From an uncultured Eubacteriales bacterium (GTDB lineage: Bacteria > Bacillota > Clostridia > Christensenellales > Aristaeellaceae), in contig CACZXF010000009.1 of NCBI GenBank assembly GCA_902785105.1, positions 1-64,000 on the forward strand: 64,000 nucleotides of DNA, read 5' to 3'. Numbering within the stretch: position 1 is the stretch's first letter; every line of letters begins with the position of its first letter. Under the pieces are notes generated by a model, which was not told the DNA's origin, did no database searches, and worked only from the letters and a program-made list of their open reading frames with translations. This document shows positions 1 through 7,364 of the stretch, piece by piece. Made by a program: the position numbers and the translations under genes.

Positions 1-422
1 TACCATTCCATCTGATAAAAATCGCTCCATCTCTGCTGTAGTTCAGCTTCGTTGGTGTGTTTTCCCTTCCTTGTAGATGCATGAATAATCCAGGTTATTT
101 CTTACATTGTATCATAAAGCATAGGAAAAAGCCACATCGCTCAGGAAAATACTTCCTGGTTACTGATCTGAAGACAATGTTTCTCATCCACATTGTGCTT
201 TCAACCCCAAATTATGCTCTGTCATTTCCGAATAATATGGTAAGTTCCTGCATTTCAAGGTTGAATTAAGGGAACAGACCTATAATCCCGCCAGAATAAG
301 ATCTATAGGGCTTACAGATTTTCCTGTCATGCTTCCGCATTCCCTGGAAATATTAGCAAGTGCATTATTCCATCTTTGTGCGGACATACAGGCATTATGG
401 TGAAGTCATCTGCAAGGGAGAG
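1..422. other. Left-edge region with no supported gene
   Basis: AT-rich compared with what follows. The minus strand is open without a stop from about 101 to the edge, but it has no start codon and I recognise no family. The only feature I can support is the SigI-type promoter motif at 203-235. Confidence 0.5.
203..235 (+). promoter_or_regulatory. Candidate SigI-type promoter upstream of sigI
   Basis: AACCCC at 203-208 is followed after exactly 20 bases by CGAA at 229-232 and then an AT-rich run. SigI promoters in Bacillus and Clostridium have a C-run -35 element and a CGAA-like -10 element, and sigI genes are commonly autoregulated. The same pair with the same spacing recurs at 2459-2488. 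The spacer length expected for this species is not known to me, so the call rests on the recurrence and the gene context. Confidence 0.5.
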
Positions 423-1154
423 ATGGTGTTGGAACAGCGGGCAATCGACGACAGGGCGATGAAAGCCAGGCATTCGGAATACGAGCTCGATCAGTTGGTT
501 CGGGAGAACAACAGGTTTATACTGCGCTGCGCTTCGAAGACATGCAAGCGGTTCATCACGGAGAGCGATGATGAATACGAGATCGCTCTGGTCGCCTTTT
601 GCGAGGCGGTTCGGAGCTTCAATCCCGACGTCGGCGGCTTCAAAGGCTTTGCCGCCCTGGTGATCCGGCGCAGGCTGATGGACTATTTTGACAGTGAAAG
701 CCGCCATGCCTCCGAGATTGCCGCAGGCAGCGCGATGACCTGGGACGAAAATGAGCAGGCGAGCAGCATCGTCGCCGAGGTGCAGGGGAAAATCGTCGAT
801 GGATATTTCAGCGAGGCGCGCACTGTGAAGGATGAGATCGAAGCGCTGGGCGAAACGCTCAAGGCGTATGGCTTTTCCTTTTTTGATCTGGTGGATGCCT
901 CCCCCAAGGTGGAAAAGACCCGGAGGTGCTGCGCCAGAGCGGTAAACTGGATGCTTGCGCTGGCGGAGCGTGTGCTGACGATGCGGAAAAAACGCAGCCT
1001 GCCCGTGATTGCCATCTCGAAGGCGCTGGAGATCGCCAGGAAGATCATCGAGCGCCATCGCCGGTACATCATCGCGGCGACGGAGATACTGGATGGCGAC
1101 TATCCCCATCTGGCGGAGTATCTGGATTACATCAAGAGGGAAAGAACGTTATGA
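423..1154 (+). CDS. sigI: RNA polymerase sigma factor SigI
   Basis: Encodes a 243-residue alternative sigma factor of the SigI branch of the sigma-70 family, known for heat, cell-wall and polysaccharide responses in Bacillus and for cellulosome control in Clostridium thermocellum. The region-2-like part (about residues 20-85) includes KRFITESDDEYEIALVAF and the motif RRLMDYF. The SigI-specific segment LKAYGFSFFDLVDASPK is near residue 150, and a basic C-terminal HTH region includes RKIIERHRRYIIA. ATG at 423 follows GGGAG at a short distance; GTG at 426 would have better spacing, and an in-frame ATG at 459 is also possible. The end overlaps rsgI by ATGA, so the two are translationally coupled. 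Confidence 0.9.
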   Translation: MVLEQRAIDDRAMKARHSEYELDQLVRENNRFILRCASKTCKRFITESDDEYEIALVAFCEAVRSFNPDVGGFKGFAALVIRRRLMDYFDSESRHASEIAAGSAMTWDENEQASSIVAEVQGKIVDGYFSEARTVKDEIEALGETLKAYGFSFFDLVDASPKVEKTRRCCARAVNWMLALAERVLTMRKKRSLPVIAISKALEIARKIIERHRRYIIAATEILDGDYPHLAEYLDYIKRERTL

Positions 1155-2365
1155 AGGCAGTTGTATTGGAGACGCGCGGTCGGGAAGCGGCGGTGCTGGC
1201 CATGGATGGCGGCGTGTATATCGCCAACGGGAAATATCACGTGGGTGAGACCATTGATTACAGGGAAGCGAAGCGCCCCTCCGCGCGCCAATGGGTTGCG
1301 GCGGCCGCCGCCATGGTGGTGCTGCTCGGCGCGAGCGCGGGGCTGTGGGTGGATCGCAACTATGTGGCCTATGCCGAGGTGAGCCTGGATGTGAATCCGT
1401 CCATCGTCTATACGGTCAATCGCCGGGATCGGGTGCTGGGTGTGCGCGCGGTCAATGAGGACGCGAAGGGCATCGTGGAAAGTCTGGAGCAGGACGGCAT
1501 TCGCTTTGCGACGCTCACCGACGCTGTGGATCGAACCATGGCGCTGCTGGAGGATGAAGGCTACCTGGACGAGGCGCAGGCGGACTATGTGCTGGTCAAT
1601 GTATCTGCGGATGACGGCGACCGACAGACCCGTCTGACCGGAGAGGTCGAAGCGGCCATGTCGAAAACCATGGAGCGGGACGCCACGCTGGAGTACAGGA
1701 TTGACACATCTGACCGCGCCACCGCAAAGGATGCCCGGGACAATGGCATGAGCACAGGGCGCTACGCGGCTTGGAAACAGGAAGAAGAAAAGCCTGACGA
1801 TGCGCACCCTGACATGGAAGCCTATTCCGACATGCCGGTGCGGGAGATCATGGGAGGGCCTGCCGCTGACGGCGACAGGACGGTGCCGGAGAATGAAGGC
1901 GCTGAATCGATGCCTCAAATCGAAGATGCCGCGCCGTCCGCGCCGAAAGACCGCGCAGAGCCTGAGGGCGAAAGAGGAGAGGATCGATCGGAAGCCGTTT
2001 TGCAGGAGGATCCGAAACCACGCGAGACGGATTCCGCGGCAGACGGTTACGAAGCACAGGAGAAAGGCGCGGAAAGGTCGGCTCCGACGCAGCAAGCGGA
2101 TTCGCAGTCCAAAGCTGAAAAGCCATCTGCGCCAGAGCCCGTCGACGGCGAAAGCAACAGGGAAATGCCAGATGATCAACGCCAGCCCGATGAAAGCGCC
2201 GCTGCGTCGAATGACAGGTCTGACGCACAAGCGTCCCCACAAACAGGCCCTAAGAATGACGGCGGGCACACTGGGAAAAGCTCTGGTGAGCAGCCCAATA
2301 AAGCGCAGGGCGATCCGGATCGAGGCGGTTGGACGTCTGACCCAGGTCTTCAACCCGGACGTTGA
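1151..2365 (+). CDS. rsgI: RsgI-type membrane anti-sigma factor
   Basis: A 404-residue transmembrane anti-sigma factor that should hold SigI inactive. Residues 1-45 form the cytoplasmic RsgI N-terminal domain that binds SigI. One membrane helix follows at about 53-75 (AAAAMVVLLGASAGLWV), then the conserved extracytoplasmic RsgI domain with AEVSLDVNPSIVYTVNR. The Asn-Pro in that motif is the site where self-cleavage has been reported in the family. From about residue 215 to the end the protein is low-complexity, rich in Glu, Asp, Pro, Ser and Lys, and surely disordered; it lacks the carbohydrate-binding modules of cellulosome RsgI proteins. It more resembles Bacillus RsgI, whose disordered tail is reported to sense the cell wall. 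It starts inside the sigI stop (ATGA). Confidence 0.88.
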   Translation: MKAVVLETRGREAAVLAMDGGVYIANGKYHVGETIDYREAKRPSARQWVAAAAAMVVLLGASAGLWVDRNYVAYAEVSLDVNPSIVYTVNRRDRVLGVRAVNEDAKGIVESLEQDGIRFATLTDAVDRTMALLEDEGYLDEAQADYVLVNVSADDGDRQTRLTGEVEAAMSKTMERDATLEYRIDTSDRATAKDARDNGMSTGRYAAWKQEEEKPDDAHPDMEAYSDMPVREIMGGPAADGDRTVPENEGAESMPQIEDAAPSAPKDRAEPEGERGEDRSEAVLQEDPKPRETDSAADGYEAQEKGAERSAPTQQADSQSKAEKPSAPEPVDGESNREMPDDQRQPDESAAASNDRSDAQASPQTGPKNDGGHTGKSSGEQPNKAQGDPDRGGWTSDPGLQPGR

Positions 2366-2420
2366 CAGGCTGGCCATTGCCGATCTATAGATTCCTATTC
2401 AACACGATATTGACCAACCT

Positions 2421-2453
2421 CCCGGCTTCTTCAAATAGCCGGGAAGTTTTTTT
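2421..2453 (+). terminator. Rho-independent terminator of sigI-rsgI
   Basis: CCCGGCT at 2421-2427 pairs with AGCCGGG at 2437-2443 and a run of seven T follows. It separates sigI-rsgI from the downstream secreted-protein gene, which therefore needs its own promoter. Confidence 0.85.
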
Positions 2454-2458
2454 GAAGG

Positions 2459-2491
2459 AACCCCATTTTTCACGCGCTGATACCCGAAAAT
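2459..2491 (+). promoter_or_regulatory. Candidate SigI-type promoter of the secreted repeat protein
   Basis: AACCCC at 2459-2464, then 20 bases, then CGAA at 485-488 (window 2485-2488), followed by an AT-rich stretch. This copies the motif upstream of sigI in both elements and in spacing. It lies just after the terminator and about 180 bases before the next start codon, so a SigI-controlled gene with a long leader is the likely reading. Confidence 0.5.
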
Positions 2492-2668
2492 ATAAGTGTC
2501 AGGAGGTTCAGACCAAAGTTCAAAATCTTCAAGCTTCGTTTCAGGCAGGAGTGATATCATTCAATCATTGAAGGAACGACCTGCCACAATCCTAAAGCTT
2601 GGGTTGAAACGCGCATGGCGCGATACTGAGGCGGGAACCGACAATAAATAGAAATGGAGGATACCACA

Positions 2669-4891
2669 ATGAAAAAGATTCTTGCAGCAATTCTGACGAC
2701 CGCAATCCTTTCGACCGCCGTGATCGTTCCGGCGATGGCAGAGAACAATCCCGGGGGCGGCCAGCCTCCGCAGCAGCAGAGCCAGCAGATGGGCCAGACT
2801 CCCGATCAGGGCAGAGGCCCTCAGCAGAAGCAGGGCGGCCAGAAGCAGGAACATGCGCCTCAGCAGAAGCAGGGTGGTCAGAAGCAGGAGCAGGCACCCG
2901 AGCAGAAGCGCGGCGAGGAGACCAACGGCGCGCAGCAAGGTAAGGCTCCGGATCAGAAGCAGAACAATAATGGAGGCAATGCGCCTCAGCAGAACGAACA
3001 GCAGGATATGAATCGCCAGCAGCCCCCGGAGAAGCCCGCCGACGATAAGGGGCAGACGATGCCCGGGAAGCCCGCTGACGGTCAGGCTCCGACCGACGGC
3101 CAGCAGCCCCCGGAGAAGCCCTCGGAGGATCAGGGTCAGACGATGCCCGAGAAGCCTGCGGAAGGTCAGGCTCCGACCGACGGCCAGCAGCCCCCGGAGA
3201 AGCCCAGCGGCGATCAGGAACAGGCGATGCCCGAGAAGCTCGATAACGCTCAGAATCCGATCGATGGGCAGCAGCCCACCGACGGCGCCAAGCCCGAAGA
3301 CATGTCTGTGGGTGGCATGATCGACTTCGACGCGCTCGTTGAATCCGGCGCGATCTCCCAGGAGACCTGCGAAAAGATCAAGGCTTATATGGAGGAGCAT
3401 AAGCCCGCCGACGGCCAGCAGCCGCCCGAGATGCCTACCGACGGTCAGCAGCCCGGCGATGGCCAGCAGCCGCCCGAGATGCCTACCGATGGCCAGATGC
3501 CCAGCGACGGCCAGCAGCCGCCCGAGATGCCTACCGATGGTCAGCAGCCTACCGACGGCCAGCAGCCGCCCGAGATGCCTACCGATGGTCAGCAGCCCGG
3601 CGACGGCCAGCAGCCGCCCGAGATGCCTGCTGATGGCCAGATGCCTGCCAGCGGCCAGCGCACGGGCCTGCTCGATGAATTGCTGAGCGCGGGCGTTATC
3701 ACTCAGGAGGAGTACGACGCCATCTCCGCCGCGATGCCCGCGGACAGCCAGATACCCGGCATGCCCGGCGAAGGTCAGAACGGTCAGATGCCCGGCATGC
3801 CCGGCGGCGACAATACTTCCGTTGAATACAGCGCGGCGGCCACCGTTACCGAGAACACCGACGGAGAAACCTACGCCTCCTCAACTGACAGTGAAAACGC
3901 GGTGCTGGTCTCTGGAGACTCAATCGAGGTGATCAACGCGACGATCACCAAGACCGGCTCCAGCAACGGTGAGAGCGCGGACTTCAACGGCGTGAACGCA
4001 GCTGTACTGGCCAAGGATGGCGCGACCCTTTCCATCAGCGATACCACTGTGACCACGGACGGCACCCATGCCAATGGCGTGTTCAGCTATGGCAGCGGCA
4101 CCACCGTGAATGTCTCCAACACCACCATCACCACCACCGGCAACAACTCCGGCGGCCTGATGACCACGGGGGGCGCGACGATGAACGCCGACAACCTGAC
4201 CGTCTCCACCAGCGGCAATTCCTCCGCGGCGATCCGCTCCGACCGGGGCGGCGGGACGGTGAACGTAACCAGCGGTACCTATGATACCACCGGCGTGGGT
4301 TCTCCCGCGATCTACTCCACCGCCGACATCATCGTATCCGGCGCGACCCTGTCCGCGACCAACTCCGAAGCCGTGGTCATCGAAGGTGGCAATTCCGTCA
4401 CCCTGAACGACGTGGACATCACCGGCTCCAACACCACGCTGAACGGCCAGAGCACGCAGAAGACCAATGTGCTGATCTATCAGTCCATGTCTGGCGATGC
4501 CAGCGAGGGCAGTTCCTCCTTTACAATGGCCGGCGGCACCATGACCGCAGAGACTGGCAGTATGTTCCATGTGACCAACGTCACCACCACGATCACCCTG
4601 GAGAATGTGGACTTCACTTATGCCTCTGACAGCAGCGTGTTCCTGGATGCCTCCGCGGATTCCTGGGGCTCCAGCGGCAAGAACGGCGGCAACGTGACGC
4701 TGAACCTGGTGGACCAGGCCATCACCGGCGCGATCACCTCTGACAGCGTGTCCTCCGTCACCGTGAATCTGGACAGCGCCTCCACCTGGACGCTGACTGG
4801 TGACAGCTATGTGACCGCCTTCAATGGCGATCTGAGCAATGTCGACCTGAATGGCTACACGCTGTACGTGAATGGCGTGGCTGTGAATTAA
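2669..4891 (+). CDS. Secreted Pro/Gln-rich repeat protein with C-terminal beta-helix domain
   Basis: A 740-residue exported protein of unknown function. A Sec signal peptide (MKKILAAILTTAILSTAV, ending near AMA) is followed by a Pro/Gln/Gly/Lys-rich region of about 330 residues with two tandem repeat types. Two short helical-hairpin segments interrupt it: DFDALVESGAISQETCEKI near residue 218 and LDELLSAGVITQEEYDAI near 334. They resemble SHOCT-like motifs (LxxLxxxGxITxEEYxxI). From about residue 390 the sequence is Thr/Ser/Asn/Gly-rich with repeated short strands, as in right-handed beta-helix adhesins or pectate-lyase-like folds. No cell-wall anchor or catalytic residues are evident. GGAGG at 2656-2660 places the start at 2669 rather than at the in-frame ATG at 2654. 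Its position after a SigI-like promoter suggests an envelope or carbohydrate-surface role. Confidence 0.75.
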   Translation: MKKILAAILTTAILSTAVIVPAMAENNPGGGQPPQQQSQQMGQTPDQGRGPQQKQGGQKQEHAPQQKQGGQKQEQAPEQKRGEETNGAQQGKAPDQKQNNNGGNAPQQNEQQDMNRQQPPEKPADDKGQTMPGKPADGQAPTDGQQPPEKPSEDQGQTMPEKPAEGQAPTDGQQPPEKPSGDQEQAMPEKLDNAQNPIDGQQPTDGAKPEDMSVGGMIDFDALVESGAISQETCEKIKAYMEEHKPADGQQPPEMPTDGQQPGDGQQPPEMPTDGQMPSDGQQPPEMPTDGQQPTDGQQPPEMPTDGQQPGDGQQPPEMPADGQMPASGQRTGLLDELLSAGVITQEEYDAISAAMPADSQIPGMPGEGQNGQMPGMPGGDNTSVEYSAAATVTENTDGETYASSTDSENAVLVSGDSIEVINATITKTGSSNGESADFNGVNAAVLAKDGATLSISDTTVTTDGTHANGVFSYGSGTTVNVSNTTITTTGNNSGGLMTTGGATMNADNLTVSTSGNSSAAIRSDRGGGTVNVTSGTYDTTGVGSPAIYSTADIIVSGATLSATNSEAVVIEGGNSVTLNDVDITGSNTTLNGQSTQKTNVLIYQSMSGDASEGSSSFTMAGGTMTAETGSMFHVTNVTTTITLENVDFTYASDSSVFLDASADSWGSSGKNGGNVTLNLVDQAITGAITSDSVSSVTVNLDSASTWTLTGDSYVTAFNGDLSNVDLNGYTLYVNGVAVN
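3017..3268 (+). repeat. 84-bp tandem repeats (28-residue unit) in the secreted protein gene
   Basis: A segment beginning CAGCAGCCCCCGGAGAAGCC starts at 3017, 3101 and 3185, a period of exactly 84 bases. It encodes QQPPEKP-, GQTMP- and QAPTDG-containing units of 28 residues. The copies differ slightly, so they are not a very recent expansion. Confidence 0.85.
3410..3649 (+). repeat. 48-bp tandem repeats (16-residue unit) in the secreted protein gene
   Basis: Five copies start at 3410, 3458, 3506, 3554 and 3602, each 48 bases, encoding DGQQPPEMPxDGQxPx. Near-identity at DNA level makes this tract a candidate for copy-number variation by slippage or recombination. Confidence 0.9.
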
Positions 4892-4904
4892 ATCATTATA
4901 CTTA

Positions 4905-4931
4905 CGGGAGAAGTCTCAACGGCTTCTCCCG
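4905..4931 (+). terminator. Hairpin after the Pro/Gln-rich protein gene
   Basis: CGGGAGAAG at 4905-4913 pairs perfectly with CTTCTCCCG at 4923-4931. The following sequence is only moderately T-rich. Confidence 0.65.
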
Positions 4932-5072
4932 GTTCTATATTCTATACTATTCTTCTAAAATCTATATCACTTCAGGCACCCTTGCAGCTATGCAATACTT
5001 CAATATTGTTTTAAGTTTCGCGTGGATAATGATTGCATCGAAAGGGGAAAGTTCCCAAGGAGGCGGATTACT

Positions 5073-6422
5073 ATGAAGCGCATTTTGGCGGTTGTTTTAT
5101 CTTTGGTTCTTATTTTGAGCCTGTGTATGTCGGGCCTCGCCGAGGGCGGCCCAGGCATGGGTCAGCCGCCGCAGGGCGGGCCAGGCGCAAGCATGGGCAA
5201 TCCGCCCGACGGCATGGGCGGCCCCGGCGGCATGACGGAGGGCGATGTCGCCGGCACGGGCAACGCCACGAACACGAGCGGACTGATCGACGTAGAGGGC
5301 GAGACTGTCTCAACGGACGACAGCCTGGCCGGAGCGATCGAAAACGCGGATGGCACGATCGCGATCTCCGGGATTTCCTATGAGAGCGGCGATTACGGCG
5401 ATACCCTGCTGAGCGCCAGCGATTCGGATGTGGCGCTGATCGGCGCGAACATCCGCCTGGACGTGGATGAAGCCGTCTCCGGCAATGAATCCGCCGGGAC
5501 CGCCGCTTATGTGGACTCCGGCACGCTGACGATCTCCGATTCCACCATCGAGGTGGGCGGCGCGGGGCGCTACACCGTGGCGGCCACGGGCACGGCCACG
5601 ATGGTGGTGGAGGATTCCGTGATCGTCGCGGGCGGCGACGCCGGGGCGAGCGGCAATACCGCCGCCGTCAGCGAGCCCGCCTCCAACGCGGGGCTGCTGA
5701 TCTCCGGCAACTCCCGGGCCAACTTCTCCGTGGGCCAGACCCACACGTTTTACTACGATTCGCTGTGTGTGGCTGACGGCTGGGCCGCGCTGTCCACCGA
5801 CTCTGCCACCGGCAGCGGGCTGGAGTTCGTCGGCGTGAACACCGAGGCGCTGGCGCTGCACGGCGGCTACGGCATCTACGCAGACACCAACTGCCGGGAT
5901 TACCTGTACGGCGCGACGCTTGTCTCCGCGGAGGTCGGCGCGATCCTTTCCAATAACGGCGCGATTACAGTCGGTTCCTCAGGGGACGCAGAGACGGCGA
6001 CGACCCAGGACGGCCACAGCGCTCTGGAATACCGCGACGGAGAGATTGGCGAGGATATGCGCACGACCATCATCGCGGGCCGCAACGACTTCCAGCTGCA
6101 TTCTCCCGACATGATGGGCGAGGGCAATTCGGACTACACCGCAAGCCTGTCCCTGAGTCACGCCACCCTCATCATCGACGATGCCATCAACAACGAAGGG
6201 TACTGGTCCATTGGACAGGTGGCGAACCTGGTGAACGACAATGGCGCGAACGCCGTGAACGTCACCCTGACGGACGACGCGGTTTGGAATGTGACCGGCA
6301 CCTCCATGATCTCCTCCCTGACGATTGAAGGAGGCGCCTACGTGCTCGTCCCAGAAGGCGTTACGCTGACGGTGGGCGGCGTGGAGTATACCAACTGCAC
6401 ACTGACTGAGCAGGATTTGTAG
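5073..6422 (+). CDS. Secreted Gly/Pro/Met-rich beta-helix protein
   Basis: A 449-residue exported protein of unknown function and probable structural relative of the preceding gene product. It has a signal peptide (MKRILAVVLSLVLILSLCMS), then a short Gly-Pro-Met-Gln-rich segment (about residues 24-60). The rest has Asp/Thr/Ser/Gly-rich short strands typical of a right-handed beta-helix, for example LTISDSTIEVGG and ATMVVEDSVIV. The tail (SLTIEGGAYVLVPEGVTLTVGG) is like the end of the previous protein, which closes with DLNGYTLYVNG. The unrelated low-complexity N-terminal parts suggest a shared domain with different stalks. AAGGAGG just upstream fixes the start at 5073. Confidence 0.72.
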   Translation: MKRILAVVLSLVLILSLCMSGLAEGGPGMGQPPQGGPGASMGNPPDGMGGPGGMTEGDVAGTGNATNTSGLIDVEGETVSTDDSLAGAIENADGTIAISGISYESGDYGDTLLSASDSDVALIGANIRLDVDEAVSGNESAGTAAYVDSGTLTISDSTIEVGGAGRYTVAATGTATMVVEDSVIVAGGDAGASGNTAAVSEPASNAGLLISGNSRANFSVGQTHTFYYDSLCVADGWAALSTDSATGSGLEFVGVNTEALALHGGYGIYADTNCRDYLYGATLVSAEVGAILSNNGAITVGSSGDAETATTQDGHSALEYRDGEIGEDMRTTIIAGRNDFQLHSPDMMGEGNSDYTASLSLSHATLIIDDAINNEGYWSIGQVANLVNDNGANAVNVTLTDDAVWNVTGTSMISSLTIEGGAYVLVPEGVTLTVGGVEYTNCTLTEQDL

Positions 6423-6437
6423 CTTACAGGGACTGAA

Positions 6438-6466
6438 CCCGCCGATAGCTCCAAGCTGTCGGCGGG
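6438..6466 (+). terminator. Hairpin terminator of the second beta-helix gene
   Basis: CCCGCCGA at 6438-6445 pairs with TCGGCGGG at 6459-6466; a short T-containing stretch follows. It falls between this gene and the HD-GYP remnant, so the remnant has no obvious upstream domain-coding sequence. Confidence 0.7.
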
Positions 6467-6488
6467 CTGCTATTTAAATGACAGAAGA

Positions 6489-7070
6489 GTGTCGATTTGT
6501 CTGACACAGAGGCAGTTTTACGACGCCATGGTGAATGATCGCAGCTACAGAAAGGCTCTGAAGCCTGAAATAGCTCAGGAGGAGATTCGGAAGAATGCCG
6601 GAACACAGTTTGACCCCTTGCTGGCCGCAGAATTTCTGAACCTTCTGGAGGGAAATTCCGAGATCGCCCTGGGTGAAAAGGTCGGGGCGGAGGTCGAGAG
6701 AAAAAGCGGACTTCTGTCGGAGATAGACGCCGAGGGCACCGGTGTCACGGTTCCCATCGCCTACAGCCGATACATGCTGAATTTGAATGAGACGATCATA
6801 GAGGTGGACGACCGGTTTGAAGAGATCACCGGATATACCCGCGATGACGTCGTGGGCAAATTGTCGCAATATGAACTGATTCCCGTGGAGGACCGGGCTC
6901 ATTACACGCTGCAGGTTACCAAGCAGTTCAAACAGGGCGATATGGCCTATCTCCGCCATGAGATCAGACGCAAGGACGGGGAAATAATCCAGGTGGCCTG
7001 CTATGGACGACGATACTACGATTCCGCGATCAAGGCATTCAGAAATGAAATCATCATTTTCCAGCTTTGA
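6489..7070 (+). pseudogene. Truncated HD-GYP/PAS signalling protein
   Basis: An open frame of 193 codons from GTG at 6489. Residues 8-55 (FYDAMVNDRSYRKALKPE, then RKNAGTQFDP) match the C-terminal end of HD-GYP cyclic-di-GMP phosphodiesterase domains. The HD and GYP catalytic motifs, which lie N-terminal of this, are missing. Residues 85-193 form a PAS/PAC module (VDDRFEEITGYTRDDVVG, then RRKDGEIIQV). The reading frame begins only about 20 bases after a terminator hairpin and I see no good ribosome binding site. I read it as the 3' remnant of a larger HD-GYP-PAS gene; a freestanding PAS protein is possible but less likely. A palindromic element abuts the stop codon. Confidence 0.65.
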
Positions 7071-7189
7071 TGAATTGGAATTTGTAAGGGGGGACGACCT
7101 CTCAGGCGCTTCGCGCCAGCTCCCCTGAAAGGGGAGCTATCAGCCGTAGGCTGACTGAGAGGTTCGTCACCCTACAAATCCCTGTTTAT
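7070..7189 (-). repeat. Mosaic palindromic element, interior class III (copy A)
   Basis: Starts with ATGAATTGGAATTTGTAAGG (right-type end) and finishes with the complement of the ATAAACAGGGATTTGT end, so it is inverted relative to most copies. The interior is bounded by CCTCTCAG and CTGAGAGG and contains GGCGC-TTC-GCGCC and CTCCCCTGAAAGGGGAG hairpins. The same interior, in the other orientation, occurs at 59883-60046. No coding capacity. It begins at the stop codon of the HD-GYP/PAS remnant. Confidence 0.85.
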
Positions 7190-7364
7190 TTTGTCAAACT
7201 GAATAGGTACGTTCATTTATTAATTTGCAGAACTGTGCGTTTATGCCCTTGCATTCAGTCTGTAATATTCTGATAATATAAATGGGCAGATTGTAAATGG
7301 CTTATTCGGACGATACGGCCAGCCTGCCAACGGGATAACTGCAAATGCGAAAGGATGTGCTTCT

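Noticed and set aside
1..101. Open minus-strand frame at the left edge
   Set aside because: Protein-like for about 30 codons but without a start, a ribosome binding site or a recognisable family; too short to call.
57..269. A 70-codon plus-strand frame in the left AT-rich region
   Set aside because: No ribosome binding site, no similarity I recognise, and the SigI-like promoter motif lies inside it.
6438..7070. The PAS protein considered as an intact gene
   Set aside because: The first 50 residues are the tail of an HD-GYP domain without its catalytic motifs, and there is no ribosome binding site.
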